A stretch of 7,398 nt of DNA from Bacillota bacterium (GTDB taxonomy: Bacteria > Bacillota > Clostridia > DSM-8532). The stretch is taken from contig JAEXPO010000634.1 in assembly GCA_023446675.1 (NCBI GenBank), positions 1 to 7,398 on the forward strand, in the 5' to 3' direction. The position numbers and the translations under genes were made by a program. Each line of letters starts with the position of its first letter. The stretch's first letter is position 1. Under the pieces are notes generated by a model. The model saw nothing but the letters and a program-made list of their open reading frames with translations. It was not told the DNA's origin and did no database searches. Below, piece after piece: positions 5,499 to 7,398 of the stretch.

Positions 5499-6875
5499 AT
5501 GACGGATACCATCGCAGTCCTATCCACACCGCCCGGCAGCGGCGGCATTGCCATCATCCGGATAAGCGGAGAGGAGGCCTTCTTATATGCCGACAAGCTT
5601 TTTAAGGGCAGGGAGAAGGTTATAAATCAGAATTCTCATACTGTTCAATACGGTAAAGTCGTTTCCCCAGAGGATCACTTAGCGGTCGATGAGGTGCTTT
5701 TAACAAAAATGGCGGCACCTCGATCCTACACAAAGGAAAATATTGTTGAAATAAGCTGCCATGGCGGGTATGTTGTTACAAGAAAGATCCTGAGCCTGCT
5801 TTTTGGACTGGGGGTACGGCCTGCCGAGCCGGGTGAATTTACAAAAAGAGCCTTTTTGAATGGCCGCATGGATCTTTCCCAGGCTGAGGCGGTAATGGAT
5901 CTTATTCAGGCTCGAACCGACGAAGTACAGAAGGTTGCCGTAAGACAGCTTGAAGGCGCTCTTTCCCATAAGCTTGAAGCTATGAGGATAGGTTTAATTG
6001 ATCTTCTGGCGCGAATTGAGGTTAACCTGGATTACCCCGAATACGATGCTGAAGAGGTGACTCTTAAAAAGGCTGAGGAAGAAATCAGTCACATGATCGT
6101 TAATCTGGAAGCACTTTTAAACAGCTTTCATTATGGAAAAATATTAAGAGAGGGTATGGAGGTAGCCATTATTGGAAGGCCTAATGCCGGTAAATCCTCC
6201 CTCCTTAACCGTCTTGCAGGAAAAAATCGCGCTATTGTTACCGATATACCCGGAACGACAAGAGATGTACTGGAAGAATTTATTAACATAAAGGGCCTGC
6301 CGGTTAAGCTTTTTGATACGGCGGGAGTACGGGAAACGGCGGATACCATTGAAAAATTGGGTGTGGAAAAAAGCTGGGAAACAGTACAAAACGCTGACTG
6401 TATTCTTTATCTTTTGGATGGCTCGAAAGCCTTTGAAAAGCAGGATCAACTCCTTTACAAAGAGATTCGGAATAAGGGAAAAAAGGTCTTTGTACTTGTA
6501 AATAAGACGGATTTAATGGAAGATGAACAAAAGCAAAGCTTTTCAGCTCTTTTACCCGAGGAAACCCTTTTTATTTCAGCTTCCCGGGGTGATGGTATGG
6601 AAGTTTTGGAGGAAAAGCTTTTGATCTTTGCAAAGCAAAATGCGGGGCAGTCTGAAAATGATGTTCTTTTAACCAATGCACGTCATGAAGGGCATATAAG
6701 GACAGCTCTGGATTTATTGAAAAGTGCCCTGGAGGCCGTAATCGGCGGCTTGACGCTGGATATGGCTGCCATGGATATTAAGGCCGGGCTTGAGGAGTTG
6801 GGTAAGATCACGGGGCATCATGCCTCGGAGGATGTTCTCCATGCCATCTTTTCAAAATTCTGTCTAGGAAAATAA
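5499..6875 (+). CDS. mnmE: tRNA uridine-5-carboxymethylaminomethyl modification GTPase MnmE
   Basis: This 458-aa potassium-activated GTPase works with MnmG to modify U34 at the wobble position of certain tRNAs, using a one-carbon unit from methylene-tetrahydrofolate. The N-terminal folate-binding domain (about 1-120) begins TIAVLSTPPGSGGIAIIRISG. The helical domain surrounds an inserted G domain with P-loop GRPNAGKSS at 226-234 (Asn229 is the expected potassium ligand), IPGTTRD at 250-256, DTAG at 273-276, NKTD at 335-338 and SAS at 360-362. The C-terminus is FCLGK with the conserved Cys455. All key residues and the family length are intact. The ATG at 5499 has GGAGGAA (5487-5493) at good spacing. 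It is followed after 54 bp by mnmG, its obligate partner. Confidence 0.98.
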   Translation: MTDTIAVLSTPPGSGGIAIIRISGEEAFLYADKLFKGREKVINQNSHTVQYGKVVSPEDHLAVDEVLLTKMAAPRSYTKENIVEISCHGGYVVTRKILSLLFGLGVRPAEPGEFTKRAFLNGRMDLSQAEAVMDLIQARTDEVQKVAVRQLEGALSHKLEAMRIGLIDLLARIEVNLDYPEYDAEEVTLKKAEEEISHMIVNLEALLNSFHYGKILREGMEVAIIGRPNAGKSSLLNRLAGKNRAIVTDIPGTTRDVLEEFINIKGLPVKLFDTAGVRETADTIEKLGVEKSWETVQNADCILYLLDGSKAFEKQDQLLYKEIRNKGKKVFVLVNKTDLMEDEQKQSFSALLPEETLFISASRGDGMEVLEEKLLIFAKQNAGQSENDVLLTNARHEGHIRTALDLLKSALEAVIGGLTLDMAAMDIKAGLEELGKITGHHASEDVLHAIFSKFCLGK

Positions 6876-6879
6876 TTTC

Positions 6880-6933
6880 ATGTGCACGGGGGATAGATGC
6901 AGGTACACGGGGGAAAGGAAAGTTTTAAGATGA
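6880..6933 (+). CDS. Possible 17-codon leader ORF before mnmG
   Basis: An ATG at 6880 opens a 17-aa frame, [17 protein letters not shown], whose TGA overlaps the mnmG ATG as ATGA, a typical coupling arrangement. AGGA at 6866-6869, inside the end of mnmE, lies 10 nt upstream. The peptide is itself repeated (CTGDRC / YTGERK) because of the 21-bp DNA repeat. I recognise no family. A 17-codon open frame is easily produced by chance, so this is a candidate only. Confidence 0.25.
   Translation: MCTGDRCRYTGERKVLR
6882..6917 (+). repeat. Imperfect direct repeat, 21-bp period, in the mnmE-mnmG gap
   Basis: GTGCACGGGGGATAG (6882-6896) is repeated 21 bp later as GTACACGGGGGAAAG (6903-6917), 13 of 15 identical, including an exact CACGGGGGA. 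The period equals seven codons. Each copy holds a G5 run. No known operator is recognised. Confidence 0.7.
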
Positions 6934-7398
6934 GCGAATATATCGGAGGGGAATACGATCTTGTGGTGGTTGGAGCCGGCCACGCCGGCTGTGAAGCTGC
7001 GCTGGCAGCCGCAAGAATGGGAGTTTCCACCCTCCTTTTCGGAATGAATTTGGACAGCATTGCCAATATGCCATGCAATCCAAATATTGGAGGGACAGCC
7101 AAGGGGCAGCTTGTAAGAGAGCTGGATGCTCTGGGCGGCCAAATGGGCCTTTCGGCGGATGCTACCTTTATACAGTCAAAAATTCTTAACCGAGCCAAAG
7201 GGCCTGCGGTTTATTCCTTGAGAGCTCAAATCGACCGACGGGCATATCAGATGCATATGAAGCATGTGGTGGAGCTTCAGGAAAATCTGGAGGTGAAGCA
7301 GGCAGAGGTTATTGAGCTGCTTTATGAAAATGTTGAAAGTGAAAAAAGCATTACAGGCGTTCGTGTTCATACAGGGACTATTTATCCCTGCAAGGCGG
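6930..7398 (+). CDS. mnmG: tRNA uridine-5-carboxymethylaminomethyl modification enzyme MnmG (GidA), N-terminal part
   Basis: This is the FAD-dependent partner of MnmE in wobble-uridine modification of tRNA. The visible 156 residues (of about 625 usual) begin [20 protein letters not shown], with the dinucleotide-binding GxGxxG in [19 protein letters not shown]. The strongly conserved [27 protein letters not shown] and [18 protein letters not shown] blocks follow, and the frame is open to the right edge. The ATG at 6930 is preferred because homologues begin just before the YD-VVVG strand and AAAGGAAAG lies upstream. An in-frame ATG at 6897 would add 11 residues ([11 protein letters not shown]) and cannot be wholly excluded. 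It is probably co-transcribed with mnmE. Confidence 0.97.
   Translation, partial: MSEYIGGEYDLVVVGAGHAGCEAALAAARMGVSTLLFGMNLDSIANMPCNPNIGGTAKGQLVRELDALGGQMGLSADATFIQSKILNRAKGPAVYSLRAQIDRRAYQMHMKHVVELQENLEVKQAEVIELLYENVESEKSITGVRVHTGTIYPCKA

Noticed and set aside
5520..5528. CTATCCACA, an 8/9 DnaA box at the start of mnmE
   Set aside because: It encodes the conserved LST of the MnmE N-terminus; no neighbouring boxes.
6897..6929. Upstream in-frame ATG for mnmG adding 11 residues
   Set aside because: Homologues begin close to the ATG at 6930, and the extension consists of the repeat region; kept only as an alternative.

Overview
This window looks like the chromosomal replication-origin region of a Gram-positive, probably clostridial (Bacillota), bacterium of moderate to low GC. 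The evidence is the classic gene order around dnaA: S4-domain protein yaaA, dnaN and dnaA on the minus strand, divergent from rpmH-rnpA-yidD-yidC-jag-mnmE-mnmG on the plus strand. Other support comes from strong GGAGG-type ribosome binding sites, a TTG start for jag, a short DnaA linker domain, and a Jag protein, which is typical of Gram-positive bacteria. I cannot name a genus. I saw no phage, IS, CRISPR, rRNA or tRNA sequence.

Left part (1-2841, minus strand). The initiator DnaA (start at 2841) is followed by a 236-bp non-coding gap (1271-1506), then the sliding clamp DnaN, then the first 42 codons of yaaA, which runs off the left edge. The dnaA-dnaN gap is the likely oriC. Read in the dnaA direction it has outer and inner degenerate DnaA boxes, a pair of directly abutting boxes, a 4-bp GC-rich spacer, six DnaA-trio-like triplets and a very AT-rich stretch ending at the dnaN ribosome binding site. 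This is the layout of the Bacillus subtilis basal unwinding element.

Centre (2842-3015). A 174-bp divergent control region carries a good sigma-A-type promoter in each direction, one for dnaA and one for rpmH.

Right part (3016-7398, plus strand). The genes are compact: L34 (rpmH), a hairpin with U-tract, RNase P protein (rnpA), then yidD overlapping rnpA by 4 bp, yidC, and jag overlapping yidC by 29 bp. A second hairpin separates jag from mnmE, which is followed by mnmG, cut by the right edge. Together they supply ribosome assembly, tRNA 5'-end processing, membrane-protein insertion and wobble-uridine tRNA modification.

Overall this is a conserved core region and not an accessory island. 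I see no evidence for a wholly new system. The points worth a second look are the origin architecture, the small control elements, and a possible 17-codon leader ORF with an internal repeat coupled to mnmG.
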